Counted from the stretch's first letter, positions 1 through 10,668 are shown. The stretch: DNA of 64,000 nucleotides from Thauera sp. 2A1 (GCF_009469595.2 NZ_SSXV01000009.1:62001-126000), one strand, 5' to 3'. The notes: generated by a model not told the origin, from the sequence alone. Numbers and translations are program-made.

Positions 1-623
1 GTCTTGGCTACCGCGGTCTGCTTGAGCACCGACGGGATGAGCTTGACCACGCGGAACTTGGTGATGTCGCCGCCGAACTCGTTCAGGCGCTTGACCGCCC
101 ACGGGCTCATGATGCGGTTCAGGTAGCGGCGCGGAATGCCGTAGTCCTCTTCCAGGATGCGCCCGTCCTCATTGACGTCGAACAGTCCCAGCGGTGATTC
201 GTTAACCGGCGAGTCCTTGATCGCGTAGAAGGGCACTTTCTCGATCAGGCTCTTGAGCTTCTCCGCGAGCGAGGACTTGCCGCCGCCGACCGGCCCCAGC
301 AGGTAGAGGATCTGCTTTTTCTCTTCCAGCCCCTGCGCCGCGTGGCGGAAGTAGGAGACGATCTGCTCGATCGCCTCTTCCATGCCGTAGAAATCGCGGA
401 AGGCGGGGTAGAGCTTGAGCACCTTGTTGGAGAAGATGCGCGACAGGCGCGGATCGAGCCGGGTGTCGACCAGCTCGGGCTCGCCGATCGCCATCAGCAT
501 GCGCTCGGCCGCCGTGGCGTAGGCGGTGCGGTCGCGACGGCAGAGTTCCAGATACTCCTGCAGCGACATTTCTTCTTCACGTGCCGCTTCGAAGCGGGCC
601 TGATAGGCATTGAAGATGGTCAT
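1..623 (-). CDS. prkA: PrkA family serine protein kinase (5' part)
   Basis: The gene reads leftward and runs off the window, so only about 207 N-terminal residues are visible. They begin MTIFNAYQ and contain a P-loop GPVGGGKSS at residues 110-118 inside the AAA-like domain of the PrkA/YeaG family. Members are cytoplasmic ATPase/kinases linked to stress and nitrogen starvation, usually followed by yeaH and spoVR-like genes, which would lie outside the window. The ATG at 621-623 has GGAGA about 7 nt upstream. A sigma-54-type promoter lies about 110 bp ahead (735-750), in line with the known RpoN control of yeaG in enterobacteria. The family call is secure; the kinase activity is family knowledge. 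Confidence 0.93.
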   Translation of the reverse strand, partial: MTIFNAYQARFEAAREEEMSLQEYLELCRRDRTAYATAAERMLMAIGEPELVDTRLDPRLSRIFSNKVLKLYPAFRDFYGMEEAIEQIVSYFRHAAQGLEEKKQILYLLGPVGGGKSSLAEKLKSLIEKVPFYAIKDSPVNESPLGLFDVNEDGRILEEDYGIPRRYLNRIMSPWAVKRLNEFGGDITKFRVVKLIPSVLKQTAVAK

Positions 624-734
624 GGCAACGTCTCCTTGCATGGTGATGGTGGGGCCCTGCTGTCGGGCAGTTGCAGGACGGCGCCGGATGCGGCGGGCGT
701 CGAGCTGCAATTGCGGCGACGTCGAGGCTTGTAA

Positions 735-750
735 AGCACCAGGCGTGCCA
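735..750 (-). promoter_or_regulatory. Sigma-54 (RpoN) promoter for prkA
   Basis: On the minus strand the sequence is TGGCACG-CCTG-GTGCT. It has the invariant GG-N10-GC spacing of -24/-12 promoters and a single mismatch (G for T in the -12 TTGC) to the TGGCACGN4TTGCW consensus. Transcription would start near 724, giving a 5' UTR of about 100 nt before prkA. No other gene lies downstream on that strand before prkA. Confidence 0.7.
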
Positions 751-862
751 GTGTGCTGCAGTGCACAACAAACTCGCCGCCGGGCAAGGGATTGAGGCCG
801 ATTCCGGACGGATGCGGAGGTGATGTGCATGCCGGCAGTTGCTGCCGGTCGCACAAATGCGA

Positions 863-895
863 TGCACGATTTTGGGGCGCTGCACCAAAAGTGCA
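863..895. promoter_or_regulatory. Possible enhancer (NtrC-like) sites
   Basis: Two GCAC/GTGC-type inverted repeats sit 110-160 bp upstream of the sigma-54 promoter, where activator sites are expected. One is TGCAC-CAAAA-GTGCA at 881-895. The other is GCAC-N7-GGGC at about 864-878, one base from the GCAC-N7-GTGC pattern of NtrC sites. The first has a 5-bp centre rather than 7, so the activator cannot be named. The rest of the 342-bp gap 624-965 shows no gene. Confidence 0.35.
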
Positions 896-965
896 CCGGA
901 ATCAACAGGAGGGGGCCGCCGGAGGCAGCGCTCCGCGCGGGAAACAGCAGAGGGGTGCGGCAGGC

Positions 966-2657
966 TCAGGCCGCTTCGAAATGCTCCAGCATCAACTGCA
1001 CCGAGGCGACGCCGTTGTACTCATTGACGCCCAGCCGGTAGGCGGCGCGGATCTGTGCCGCGGCGCCGTCGGCGTGGTTGAACTGGATGGCGTCGTAGCG
1101 GGTGCCGTTGCGCGACAGCTCCAGCTTGAGGTGCTTGTCCTTCAGCAGGCGCTGGCGCTCGACGCGGAACACGTCGTCGAACGTCGGTGCGGGGAAGCCC
1201 TGACCCCAGATCTCGCCGTCGAGCATGCGCACCGCGTCGAGCGCGAAGTAGCCCGATTCCAGGCTGCCGTCGGTGTCGATGCGGCGTTCGCGGTCGGCCG
1301 GTTCCAGCAGCTCGTTGACGACGTCCTCGAACACGGACTTGAAGCGGGCGAGCTCGCTTTCCATGATCGTCAGCCCGGCCGCCATCGCGTGGCCGCCGAA
1401 ACGCACGATGAGGTCCGGCTCGCGCTTGGTGACGAGGTCGAGCGCGTCGCGCAGGTGCAGGCCGGCAATCGACCGCCCGGAGCCTTTCAGCTCGCCATCG
1501 TTGGCGCGGGCGAAGGCGATCGTCGGCCGGTGCAGGCGCTCCTTGATGCGACCGGCGACGATGCCGATCACGCCCTGGTGCCAGTCGGGCTCGAACAGCG
1601 ACACCGTGGCGGCGTTGCCGGCGTCGAAGCCGGCCAGCCGCGCCAGCGCATCCTCCTGCATGCCGGCCTCGATCGCGCGCCGTTCGCGGTTGAGCTTGTC
1701 GAGTTCCTGGGCGATGTTCATCGCGCGACCGGCGTCGTCGGTGATCAGGCATTCGATGCCCAGGCTCATGTCCGACAGGCGCCCGGCGGCGTTCAGGCGC
1801 GGGCCGATCATGAAGCCGAGGTCGGTGGCGCTGGCGCGTGCCGGATCGCGGCCGGCCACCGCGAACAGCGCGCGGATGCCGGGTTGCAGCCGGCCGCCGC
1901 GCATGCGCGTGAGCCCCTGCGCGACGAGGATGCGGTTGTTGCGGTCGAGCTTCACGACGTCGGCCACCGTGCCGAGCGCGACGAGGTCGAGCAGGTCGGC
2001 GAGGTTGGGTTCCCTGCCGCCGGCAAAGGCGCCGCGTTCGCGGAGTTCGGCGCGCAGCGCGAGCATGGTGTAGAACATCACGCCGACGCCGGCGAGCGCC
2101 TTGCTGGGAAAGTCGCAGCCGGGCTGGTTGGGATTCACGATCACGTCCGCCTCGGGCAGCACGTCGCCGGGCAGGTGGTGGTCGGTGATCACGGTGGCCA
2201 TGCCGTGGGCGCGCGCGGCGGCGATACCTTCCACGCTGGCGATGCCGTTGTCCACGGTGATCAGCACTTCGGGCTCCAGGCGCGCGGCGATCTCCACCAT
2301 GGCGGGCGTGAGGCCGTAGCCCAGCGTGACGCGGTCGGGCACCAGGTAATGCACGTCGGCGCCGAAGGCGCGTAGCGCGCGCATGCCGACCGCGCAGGCG
2401 GTGGCGCCGTCGCAGTCGTAGTCGGCGACGATGACCATGCGCGCGCCGGCCTCGATGGCGTCGGCCAGCAGTTGCGCAGCCTCGTGCGTGCCGCGCAGCG
2501 CCTCGGGCGGCAGCAGGTTCTTCAGGCCGGTGTCGAGCTCGTCGGCGCGGGCGATGCCGCGCGCGGCGTAAAGGCGGGCGAGCAGCGGATGGATGCCGGC
2601 GTCGGCGAGGCGGGCGTACGCACGCTGTGAAACGGCGCGAGGCTGGATGCGGGTCAT
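966..2657 (-). CDS. recJ: Single-stranded-DNA-specific 5'-3' exonuclease RecJ
   Basis: This 563-aa protein digests single-stranded DNA from the 5' end in recombination and mismatch repair. It shows the DHH-family motifs DYDCDG (residues 79-84), DNG (about 137-139) and TDHH (158-161), then DHHA1 features including GGHAMAAG. The length matches RecJ. The frame stays open upstream to 3209, but the start is set at the ATG at 2655-2657 (MTRIQPRA). That ATG overlaps the stop of the preceding gene as ATGA, which implies translational coupling. Confidence 0.95.
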   Translation of the reverse strand: MTRIQPRAVSQRAYARLADAGIHPLLARLYAARGIARADELDTGLKNLLPPEALRGTHEAAQLLADAIEAGARMVIVADYDCDGATACAVGMRALRAFGADVHYLVPDRVTLGYGLTPAMVEIAARLEPEVLITVDNGIASVEGIAAARAHGMATVITDHHLPGDVLPEADVIVNPNQPGCDFPSKALAGVGVMFYTMLALRAELRERGAFAGGREPNLADLLDLVALGTVADVVKLDRNNRILVAQGLTRMRGGRLQPGIRALFAVAGRDPARASATDLGFMIGPRLNAAGRLSDMSLGIECLITDDAGRAMNIAQELDKLNRERRAIEAGMQEDALARLAGFDAGNAATVSLFEPDWHQGVIGIVAGRIKERLHRPTIAFARANDGELKGSGRSIAGLHLRDALDLVTKREPDLIVRFGGHAMAAGLTIMESELARFKSVFEDVVNELLEPADRERRIDTDGSLESGYFALDAVRMLDGEIWGQGFPAPTFDDVFRVERQRLLKDKHLKLELSRNGTRYDAIQFNHADGAAAQIRAAYRLGVNEYNGVASVQLMLEHFEAA

Positions 2658-3727
2658 CGGTGGGAACCAGAGGAGGGCGGTGGCGTGTCGGGCAGGGCCA
2701 GCGGCGCGGGCGCGAGGGACTTCAGCAGCGCCTCGAAGGCGTAGGGCTTGCGCCAGAACTTCCAGCGGTCGGTGCTGCGCACTTCGAGCTGCAGCGTGCC
2801 GCGATCGCCCGGCGCGATCAGTTGCAGGCTGGCCAGTTCGCCGCCGCGGACTGCTGCAGCGAGGGGGGCGAACCAGTCGCGCTCGATCGCCTCGAGGCCG
2901 CGGCGCCAGGCCTCGAGATCGAGCTGCTGGGCGGGCTTGCGCAAGGCATCGAGCACGACCAGGGTGTCCTGCCGCAGCGCGCCGGCGAGGTCGGGCGCTG
3001 CGACCGGAACCCCGGCCGCGCGCGCGAGACCGACGCTGAGCGGGTCCTCGGCCTGCACCAGCCTGGCCGGGGTGGCGGGCGGCCTGGCGAACTCGCCGGC
3101 GCCCCACAGCCAGATGCTGTTGACCGCGCGCAGGCCGGCTTCCTCGCGCGTGCGGCTGCGCGCATGGTTGTGCAGCACGATCTGCGCCTCGTTCATCGTG
3201 CGCTGCCACAGCCGCGCCTCGTCGCCCTCCGGCAGGAAGTGCTTGACGGGGCGGCCGATCACGTCATCCAGCGGGTACAGCGTGACGCGTGCGGGCTTGT
3301 CCAGGCGCAGGTACCAGCGGGTGGGCGTGCAGGCTTCGAAGCGGCCGAGGTCGGTAAAGATCTCGTTCAGGGATGCGACGAGCTCACCGGCCTCCTCGAC
3401 GTCGAGCTCGCCCTCGGGGAAGGCCTGCAGCAGCATGTGCTCGCGGGCGAAGGACAGATTGACCGGGTCGGCGCACAGCCAGTGGCCGCCGGGCGCGGGC
3501 GCTGGCGCATCCGGTTCGCCGAGGCGGCGCAGCATGGCCATCGGCATGGCGTTCGCGTCGAGACCGAACAGGCGTGCGAGCTGGTGGTCGTAGGGCTCGA
3601 AATCCCTTACCTGCCGCTGGCCGCGGCCGAGCAGCGCAGCGAGCCCTTCGAGCGGCAAGCCGGTGGCCGGGCCGAGCAAGGTGGCGGTGGGCCACAGGAG
3701 GCCGGGGATCAGGAGCTGGATCTGCAT
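2654..3727 (-). CDS. Conserved protein of the COG4255 type (regulatory/phosphoglycerate mutase-like)
   Basis: This 357-aa protein begins MQIQLLIPGLLWP. It resembles a betaproteobacterial family often encoded next to recJ and variously annotated as COG4255 or as a cofactor-independent phosphoglycerate mutase relative. The middle part has NSIWLWGAGEF and the C-terminal part has RKPYAFEALLKS; I see no metal-binding mutase active site that would prove enzyme activity. It overlaps recJ by 4 bp, so the two are co-translated. The function is unknown; the mutase name should be treated as a label only. Confidence 0.75.
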   Translation of the reverse strand: MQIQLLIPGLLWPTATLLGPATGLPLEGLAALLGRGQRQVRDFEPYDHQLARLFGLDANAMPMAMLRRLGEPDAPAPAPGGHWLCADPVNLSFAREHMLLQAFPEGELDVEEAGELVASLNEIFTDLGRFEACTPTRWYLRLDKPARVTLYPLDDVIGRPVKHFLPEGDEARLWQRTMNEAQIVLHNHARSRTREEAGLRAVNSIWLWGAGEFARPPATPARLVQAEDPLSVGLARAAGVPVAAPDLAGALRQDTLVVLDALRKPAQQLDLEAWRRGLEAIERDWFAPLAAAVRGGELASLQLIAPGDRGTLQLEVRSTDRWKFWRKPYAFEALLKSLAPAPLALPDTPPPSSGSHR

Positions 3728-3791
3728 CGGATTGGAAAGCTCAGAAGCGGCGCGAGTCTAGCACGCAGGGACGGCGGTGGCGGCCGCGCCG

Positions 3792-4586
3792 TCAGCCCTT
3801 GCGCAGCGCGAGCAGGATCAGATCGTAGGTGGCGGGAAGCTGTCCGTCGGCGCGGCGATGGGCGTCGTAGCGGCCTTCCAGCATGCGCCAGCCGGCACGC
3901 GTCAGCGCCGGGCGTGGCTCGCTGCCGACGCTGTGTGCGCCGATGGCCTTGATGTCGCGCAGCAATTGGCGAAGATCGGGTGCCAAGGCGTGCACCGGCT
4001 GCGAATCGGCAGCGACAATCTGCAGGCCGGCGACGGCTGTCGTGTGGCGCCAATGTTCGATGGCATGGAAGCGGATCACGTGCTGCGCACCGTCCACTGC
4101 CGTAAAGGCGTCGCGCAGTTCCCATAAGGTGGCGGGGCCCAGGGTGGCGAGCCAGGCGACGCCGCCGGGGCGCAGCACCCGGGCGATCTCGGCGAGGGCG
4201 ACAGCGGGGTCGCACCATTGCAGCGCCAGGCTGGACCAGACCACATCCATCGCGCCACCGGCCAGCGGCAGGGCTTCGAGGTCACCACAGAGCAGGCTGG
4301 TGTCGGTGCCGGGCCGGCGGGCGGCGAGGCGGGTGAGCATTGCCGGGGCGAAATCGAGTGCGTAAAGCTCGGCGCCGGGGCACAGCGAGGCGAGCAGATC
4401 GAGTCCGTAGCCGGTGCCGCAGCCGGCGTCGAGCGCGCGGCGAGGCGCGCCGATACACGGCACGCTGCTGGCGAATTCGGCCAGCCGGTGGCAGATCTCG
4501 CGCTGCACCACGGCGGCGCCATCGTAGCTGTCGGCGGCGCGGTCGAAGGCGCTGCGCACAGCCTGCTTGTGCAGCCGCCTACTCAA
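3792..4586 (-). CDS. bioC: Malonyl-[ACP] O-methyltransferase BioC
   Basis: A 264-aa class I SAM-dependent methyltransferase with motif I DAGCGTGYG at residues 53-61. BioC methylates the free carboxyl of malonyl-ACP so that fatty acid synthesis can build the pimeloyl chain of biotin. The N-terminus (HKQAVRSAFDRAA) matches BioC and supports the TTG start at 4584-4586. That start lies 8 bp inside the end of bioH and has no good ribosome site of its own, so it depends on coupling. The neighbour BioH removes the same methyl group later, which makes the assignment firm. No other bio gene is visible in the window. Confidence 0.9.
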   Translation of the reverse strand: MSRRLHKQAVRSAFDRAADSYDGAAVVQREICHRLAEFASSVPCIGAPRRALDAGCGTGYGLDLLASLCPGAELYALDFAPAMLTRLAARRPGTDTSLLCGDLEALPLAGGAMDVVWSSLALQWCDPAVALAEIARVLRPGGVAWLATLGPATLWELRDAFTAVDGAQHVIRFHAIEHWRHTTAVAGLQIVAADSQPVHALAPDLRQLLRDIKAIGAHSVGSEPRPALTRAGWRMLEGRYDAHRRADGQLPATYDLILLALRKG

Positions 4587-5331
4587 GGGCGAAGCGTCCG
4601 ATGGCGGCGGCGCAGTCCGCGGCCCGAGACAGGAAAGGCGCGTGGCCGCAGTCCGCCAACGGCATCAGCCGGGCGTGCGGAAGGTGCGCGGCCAGCCACT
4701 GCGCGGCGGCAAGGGGCATCAGCGCGTCGCCTTCACCATGCAGCAGCAGGGTCGGTTGCGTGATGCGCACAATCGACGGCCTGAGGTCGGTTTCGGTCAG
4801 CACCTGCAATCCGGCCGCGAGTGCGGTGGCGCCCGCCGCGCCGGTGTCGCTCAGCGCTGCGGTGAGTGCCGTCGTGACGGTGCGCCGGCGAGCATCGCCG
4901 AGCGCCTGCAGGGCGATGAAGCGCTGCATCGTGGCTGCGGGGTCGTACGTGAAGCGGGTGGCGAAGTCGTGCGCGACCGCCGCGTCCAGTCCATGCGGCC
5001 AGGCATCGCCGTGATCGCTGGGCGTCGAGACGAAACGCGGCGTGCTGCCGATCAGGATCAGCCGCGCAACGCGTGCGGGGTGGCGCGCTGCGAGATCGAG
5101 GGCGGCCATCGCGCCCAGCGACCAGCCGCAGACCACAGCCTCGTGCGGGATCTGCGCGAGCAAGGCCTCCGTCCAGGCGGCGATCCCGGGCTCGGCAGCG
5201 GGTGCCTGCGCGTGACCGGGCAGGGCTGGCGCGCTCACATCCAGCAGCGTCTGCGGCAGCGCTTCGAGGAGCGGCTGCCACACTGTCGGCGTGAGGCCCC
5301 AGCCATGCAGCAGAACCAACGGCCGGCTCAA
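4579..5331 (-). CDS. bioH: Pimeloyl-[ACP] methyl ester carboxylesterase BioH
   Basis: A 250-aa alpha/beta hydrolase with a visible catalytic triad: Ser71 in GWSLGA, Asp202 in GEGDALMP and His230 in CGHAPF. It also has the N-terminal HGWG oxyanion segment. BioH cleaves the methyl ester of pimeloyl-ACP and so ends chain elongation for biotin synthesis. The start is TTG at 5329-5331, with GGGAG 8 nt upstream, and gives MSRPLVLLHGWG. It is the first gene of a bioH-bioC pair divergent from ygiQ. Both genes use TTG starts, which may keep translation low. Confidence 0.9.
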   Translation of the reverse strand: MSRPLVLLHGWGLTPTVWQPLLEALPQTLLDVSAPALPGHAQAPAAEPGIAAWTEALLAQIPHEAVVCGWSLGAMAALDLAARHPARVARLILIGSTPRFVSTPSDHGDAWPHGLDAAVAHDFATRFTYDPAATMQRFIALQALGDARRRTVTTALTAALSDTGAAGATALAAGLQVLTETDLRPSIVRITQPTLLLHGEGDALMPLAAAQWLAAHLPHARLMPLADCGHAPFLSRAADCAAAIGRFALE

Positions 5332-5476
5332 CGGTCAGCTCCCTTTAACGGGTAGATGCAGGGCGGAAGCAGGGCGAACGGCGGCATGAGTCGAATCCGG
5401 CGGCAGGGCGGGAAATGTCGCGCAAAGCGGCGGGCGCTGTCAAACCGGGCCGGACAAGCCACGCTCGACCGATACA

Positions 5477-7678
<2,202 letters not shown>

Positions 7679-9582
7679 CGCCGGCACTGAAGGTGATCAC
7701 CACCTTGTCGTTGTTGGCCATGAAGAACTCGCGCGTGAGTTCGCGCTGCAGGCGCACCAGCGCCTGATTGGCCTGGTCGACATCGGTGTCCGGGAACAGG
7801 ATCACGAATTCCTCGCCGCCGTGGCGCGCCAGCGTGTCCTGCGGGCGCAGGTGCTGGCGCACCGTGCGCGCCAGCATCACCAGCGCTTCGTCGCCCGAGT
7901 GGTGGCCGTAGGTGTCGTTGAGGCGCTTGAAGTTGTCGATGTCGAGCAGCGCGATGGAGAGCGCCGAGCGGCGGCGATCCGCCCGGGCGCGCTCCTTCTG
8001 GCACATTTCCTCGAGGCCGCGCCGGTTCAGCGCGCCGGTGAGCTGGTCGTGCCGCATCAGGCGGCTTGCCTCGTCCAGTTCCCGCTGCAACTGCGAGATT
8101 CGGGCTTCGGCGGCGTGCGCCTGCTCGCGCACGACCACGAGCTCGTCGCGCGACTGCTTTGCCTGTTCCTGGATTGCGCGCGTCTCGTTCATGACCTCGC
8201 CCAACAGCGGCCCGATGGCGTTGATGTCCTTGGTTTCGGCGATGCGTTGGGCAAAGCTGCCGATGCGGTCATGATAGGTGCCGGTGCTTTCTGCGAAGCG
8301 TGCAAGCTGGTCGACGAAGCCGGCAAGCATCTCGCGCAGGTTTCGCTGGGCCTCGACCAGGTTGTGCTTGAGCTGGCTCTGCTTGAAGATCAGGCCCTTG
8401 AGCTGCTGCTCGGCAGCATCGAGGGTGCGTGGATTTGGCGGTGCCTCAACGATTTCGCGCAGCATTTCGATCTGGCCGCTCAGCCAGGTGTCGTCGATGA
8501 CGAGATCGTCTATGTTGCGCAGCAGCAGGCGAAGCAGATCGAGCAGGCCGGTGCGGATCTCGGCGTCGTCCGCCGCAGCGTTCTCGAGCTGCTCCGCGTA
8601 GCGTCGCAGCGGGCGCTTGAGCGCGGCGAGCGCGGCGGCGTCCTGTGCGCCGCGCACGGCCATCGCGAGCCGCGCGGCCTCATCGAAGAGCTCGGGATTG
8701 CTGCCGAGAAAGGCCGGAATCACGTCTTCGAAAGCGAGCGCCAACAACGTACGCAGCCCTTCGACAAGTTCTCCTGCGCCAGGTGCCTCCGCCAGCCGCG
8801 CGCCGATCACCGTACGCGTGGCTGCCGAAGCCGCCGAGCTGGGTGCGCCATCTGCCGGGCCGGACGGCTCGGTTTCGGCCGTAAGCGGAAGCTCGCTGTC
8901 CGATGGTGCAAGGCTCCAGCTCTTGAGCAGACCCTGTAGCCGACTGAAAAGCGTGGTGGCGTCGCTCGCACTCAGCACACGCTCGAGCGCTTCGCGCTTG
9001 CGCGCGGTTGTCCAGCCCGTGTGGCGAGCTTCCCATTGGCGCAAAAGTTGGGAGATGAGTTCGTTCCACGGCGGCGCCTCGGCCATCTGGAGGCTGCCGA
9101 GGTAGCGCTCCAGCGCGTCGTTTCCGGCGCGAGCGTCCCCTGCGGCAAGCGCCTGGTCGAGGCTGCGCGCCATGCGCTGCCGTTCGGCGGTGTCTCGCGG
9201 CAGTCGGCGGGCGATCCTGCGAACGAACTGTTCCGGAAACGCATCCGCGTCAGCCTGGGAGCCGGCGATTTCGTGGTACAGGCGCTTGTAATTGTCGGGC
9301 GTTGGCGCAACTCGGCGCATGGCGAGCTGGCGCAGTGTCTCACGCGCGATTTCCGACGGATTGCTGAGTGTGGCCATGCTCGTCTGCTGCGTCGTCAGGG
9401 CAAAGGATGACTCTGGAATTATAGGGCCGGCAACTTGATCAAATGCGCGGATTCCTCGCACAAAGGTAGCGCTTTCCATCACGCGCTGCGCCTTCGAGAT
9501 TGCCCGGGAAGGGTAGAATACGGGTCGATCTGTAACAAGTGCGCCCGCTGGATGTCAAGCGGGTGTCAAGCCCTGGCCAGTG

Positions 9583-10026
9583 ATGAATACCGAAACCACA
9601 CCCATCGAGACGGCCGAGGCCGCCCCGCAACAAAAACGCATCGAGCCACGTGCCATCCTGCAGCGCCTGGAAGCGTCCTCTCCCACTTTCCGCGATTGCA
9701 AGCCGCTTGCGCTACGCATCGACAAGGTCATTGCCGAGCGCTTCCCCGAGTTCGATCGCAAGAGCCTGCGTAACGCGCTGCACATGCACACCGCATCAAC
9801 GCGTTATTTGAAGTCCATGGAGCGCGCGAGCGAACGGTTCGACCTCGACGGCAACGTCGCTGGTGAGGTGACCGAGGAGCAACGCACCCACGCTGCTGCG
9901 ACGCTGAAGGAACGGTTCGCATCCGTCGCCCGCAAGCAGCGCGAGAAGCGCGAAGCGGAGGAGGCCGAGCGCCGCCATGCGGAAAAGCTCAAGCTGTTGG
10001 TGAACAAATTCGGCCGTAACGGGTGA
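9583..10026 (+). CDS. proQ: ProQ/FinO family RNA chaperone
   Basis: A 147-aa protein with a FinO/ProQ domain at about residues 20-90 (RNALHMHTASTRYLKSM is diagnostic) and a basic, helical C-terminal tail rich in Arg, Lys and Glu. Family members bind structured small RNAs and 3' ends of mRNAs and act in post-transcriptional control. This is the short type lacking the C-terminal Tudor-like domain of E. coli ProQ. The start is ATG at 9583; a GTG directly in front (9580) is in frame. A TAGAAT box near 9515 could be its -10 element. Its 3' end converges on the small LexA-linked gene with a 9-bp gap. Confidence 0.88.
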   Translation: MNTETTPIETAEAAPQQKRIEPRAILQRLEASSPTFRDCKPLALRIDKVIAERFPEFDRKSLRNALHMHTASTRYLKSMERASERFDLDGNVAGEVTEEQRTHAAATLKERFASVARKQREKREAEEAERRHAEKLKLLVNKFGRNG

Positions 10027-10035
10027 ATCGATGGA

Positions 10036-10197
10036 TCAGTGTGCCCTGTCGCCGCGATCGCCCCGGGTGCGAAGCAGCCATACCGTGGTTGCGGCAGTGA
10101 CCACCACCACCGTCGCCCCGCCGTTGTAGCCGACGCCGATCAGTAAGCCCGCCAGCAGCCCCATGCCCATCAGTACCCGGTTGATCTTCGGCTCCAC
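10036..10197 (-). CDS. 53-aa hydrophobic membrane protein under a LexA operator (unknown function)
   Basis: This short frame is not in an obvious family. It starts at GTG 10195-10197, with AAGGAG at 10206-10211 (8-nt spacing), and ends at TGA 10036-10038. The product begins MEPKINRVLMGM. It has two hydrophobic stretches, about residues 8-24 and 27-43, separated by YNGG, then a charged tail RTRGDRGDRAH. One or two short membrane helices are likely, with the basic tail in the cytoplasm. The promoter, LexA box and ribosome site lie within 60 bp upstream, which argues for real expression. SOS-induced small membrane proteins are known elsewhere (TisB in E. coli, SidA in Caulobacter), but I see no sequence similarity to them. 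Function is unknown. Confidence 0.72.
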   Translation of the reverse strand: MEPKINRVLMGMGLLAGLLIGVGYNGGATVVVVTAATTVWLLRTRGDRGDRAH

Positions 10198-10218
10198 GGT
10201 TCCGTCTCCTTGATGATT

Positions 10219-10238
10219 TACTGTGAAAATATACAGTA
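10219..10238. promoter_or_regulatory. LexA (SOS) operator
   Basis: TACTGT-GAAAATAT-ACAGTA matches the proteobacterial LexA consensus CTGT-N8-ACAG with full flanks. The inverted repeat extends to 7-bp arms (10218-10224 and 10233-10239). It overlaps the -10 box of the leftward promoter and ends 21 bp before the GTG of the small membrane protein. LexA bound here would block RNA polymerase. The tRNA-Thr promoter to the right is about 45 bp away and is probably not affected. Confidence 0.88.
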
Positions 10239-10255
10239 ATCGAGTTGCGGGTCAA
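10228..10255 (-). promoter_or_regulatory. Sigma-70 promoter of the SOS-type small gene
   Basis: On the minus strand TTGACC (10250-10255) and TATATT (10228-10233) are separated by 16 bp. This is a strong housekeeping-type promoter with the -10 hexamer inside the LexA box. The predicted start near 10221 leaves a leader of only about 24 nt that holds the AAGGAG ribosome site. Confidence 0.75.
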
Positions 10256-10283
10256 GGTACGTCTTCATGGCATTGCCTTGCGC

Positions 10284-10289
10284 TATAAT
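10284..10289 (+). promoter_or_regulatory. -10 box of tRNA-Thr
   Basis: A perfect TATAAT lies 11 nt ahead of the mature tRNA 5' end. The expected -35 position (about 10261-10266) has no good TTGACA match. Confidence 0.6.
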
Positions 10290-10300
10290 CCGCGCTCGCT

Positions 10301-10376
10301 GCCGGCATAGCTCAGTTGGTAGAGCAGCTGATTTGTAATCAGAAGGTCGTGGGTTCGATTCCTATTGCCGGCACCA
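10301..10376 (+). tRNA. tRNA-Thr (UGU anticodon)
   Basis: A 76-nt cloverleaf with acceptor arms GCCGGCA/TGCCGGC, a D-loop with AGTTGGTA, anticodon loop TTTGTAA (anticodon TGT, reads ACA), TTCGATT T-loop and encoded CCA. A rho-independent terminator follows at 10388. No integrase or duplicated tRNA 3' end was seen nearby, although the next 2 kb to the right is rearranged. Confidence 0.97.
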
Positions 10377-10387
10377 TAAACAAGAAG

Positions 10388-10413
10388 GGGTTGCAGCGAT
10401 GCAGCCCTTTTTT
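10388..10413 (+). terminator. Rho-independent terminator after tRNA-Thr
   Basis: An 8-bp stem GGGTTGCA/TGCAGCCC (one G-T pair) with GCGA loop is followed by TTTTTTG. Confidence 0.85.
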
Positions 10414-10428
10414 GTTTTTGGGGGATGA

Positions 10429-10620
10429 TCACCGGGCCCACGGGGCACGGGCAGCGAGAGCCGGGTCGGCCTCGTCGCAGAACGGCACCATGCCGCCATG
10501 CGCCACCACCTGATGGGGAGCGCTGAGCATGATCGTGAGTGCAACACGGGCTATCCAACCCGCAGCAGTGATACATGCGGCGCCAAGGAGGGTGTCGCCA
10601 CAGCCATTCGTGTCAGCCGG
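10429..10620 (-). other. Possible 3' remnant of a PfkB-type sugar kinase gene
   Basis: The gap 10414-10620 has no intact gene. One minus-strand frame runs open for about 63 codons to a TGA at 10429-10431 and contains PADTNGCGDTLLGAA, which resembles the PfkB signature (DTxGAGDxxxAG) with Cys in place of the second small residue. No start is seen, and the frame begins next to the SDR terminator. This may be the C-terminal scrap of a lost kinase or chance; the similarity is weak. Confidence 0.22.
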
Positions 10621-10643
10621 AAAAAAACCCGCCAGCGGCGGGT
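10621..10643 (-). terminator. Rho-independent terminator of the SDR gene
   Basis: On the minus strand CCCGCC-GCT-GGCGGG is followed by seven T, 26 nt after the SDR stop codon. Confidence 0.85.
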
Positions 10644-10668
10644 CGGAATTGGAATGTCACGACGAAAC

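Noticed and set aside
753..2375. 540-codon plus-strand frame across recJ
   Set aside because: It is an antisense shadow of recJ caused by GC-rich codon use, with no family resemblance.
2658..3209. Upstream extension of the recJ frame by about 184 codons
   Set aside because: The extension is Arg/Ala-rich, lies in the wrong register of the COG4255-like gene, and the ATGA overlap gives a proper recJ start at 2657.
10301..10668. Attachment-site repeat of the tRNA-Thr 3' end
   Set aside because: No second copy of the CCTATTGCCGGCACCA segment was noticed downstream, and no integrase gene is present.
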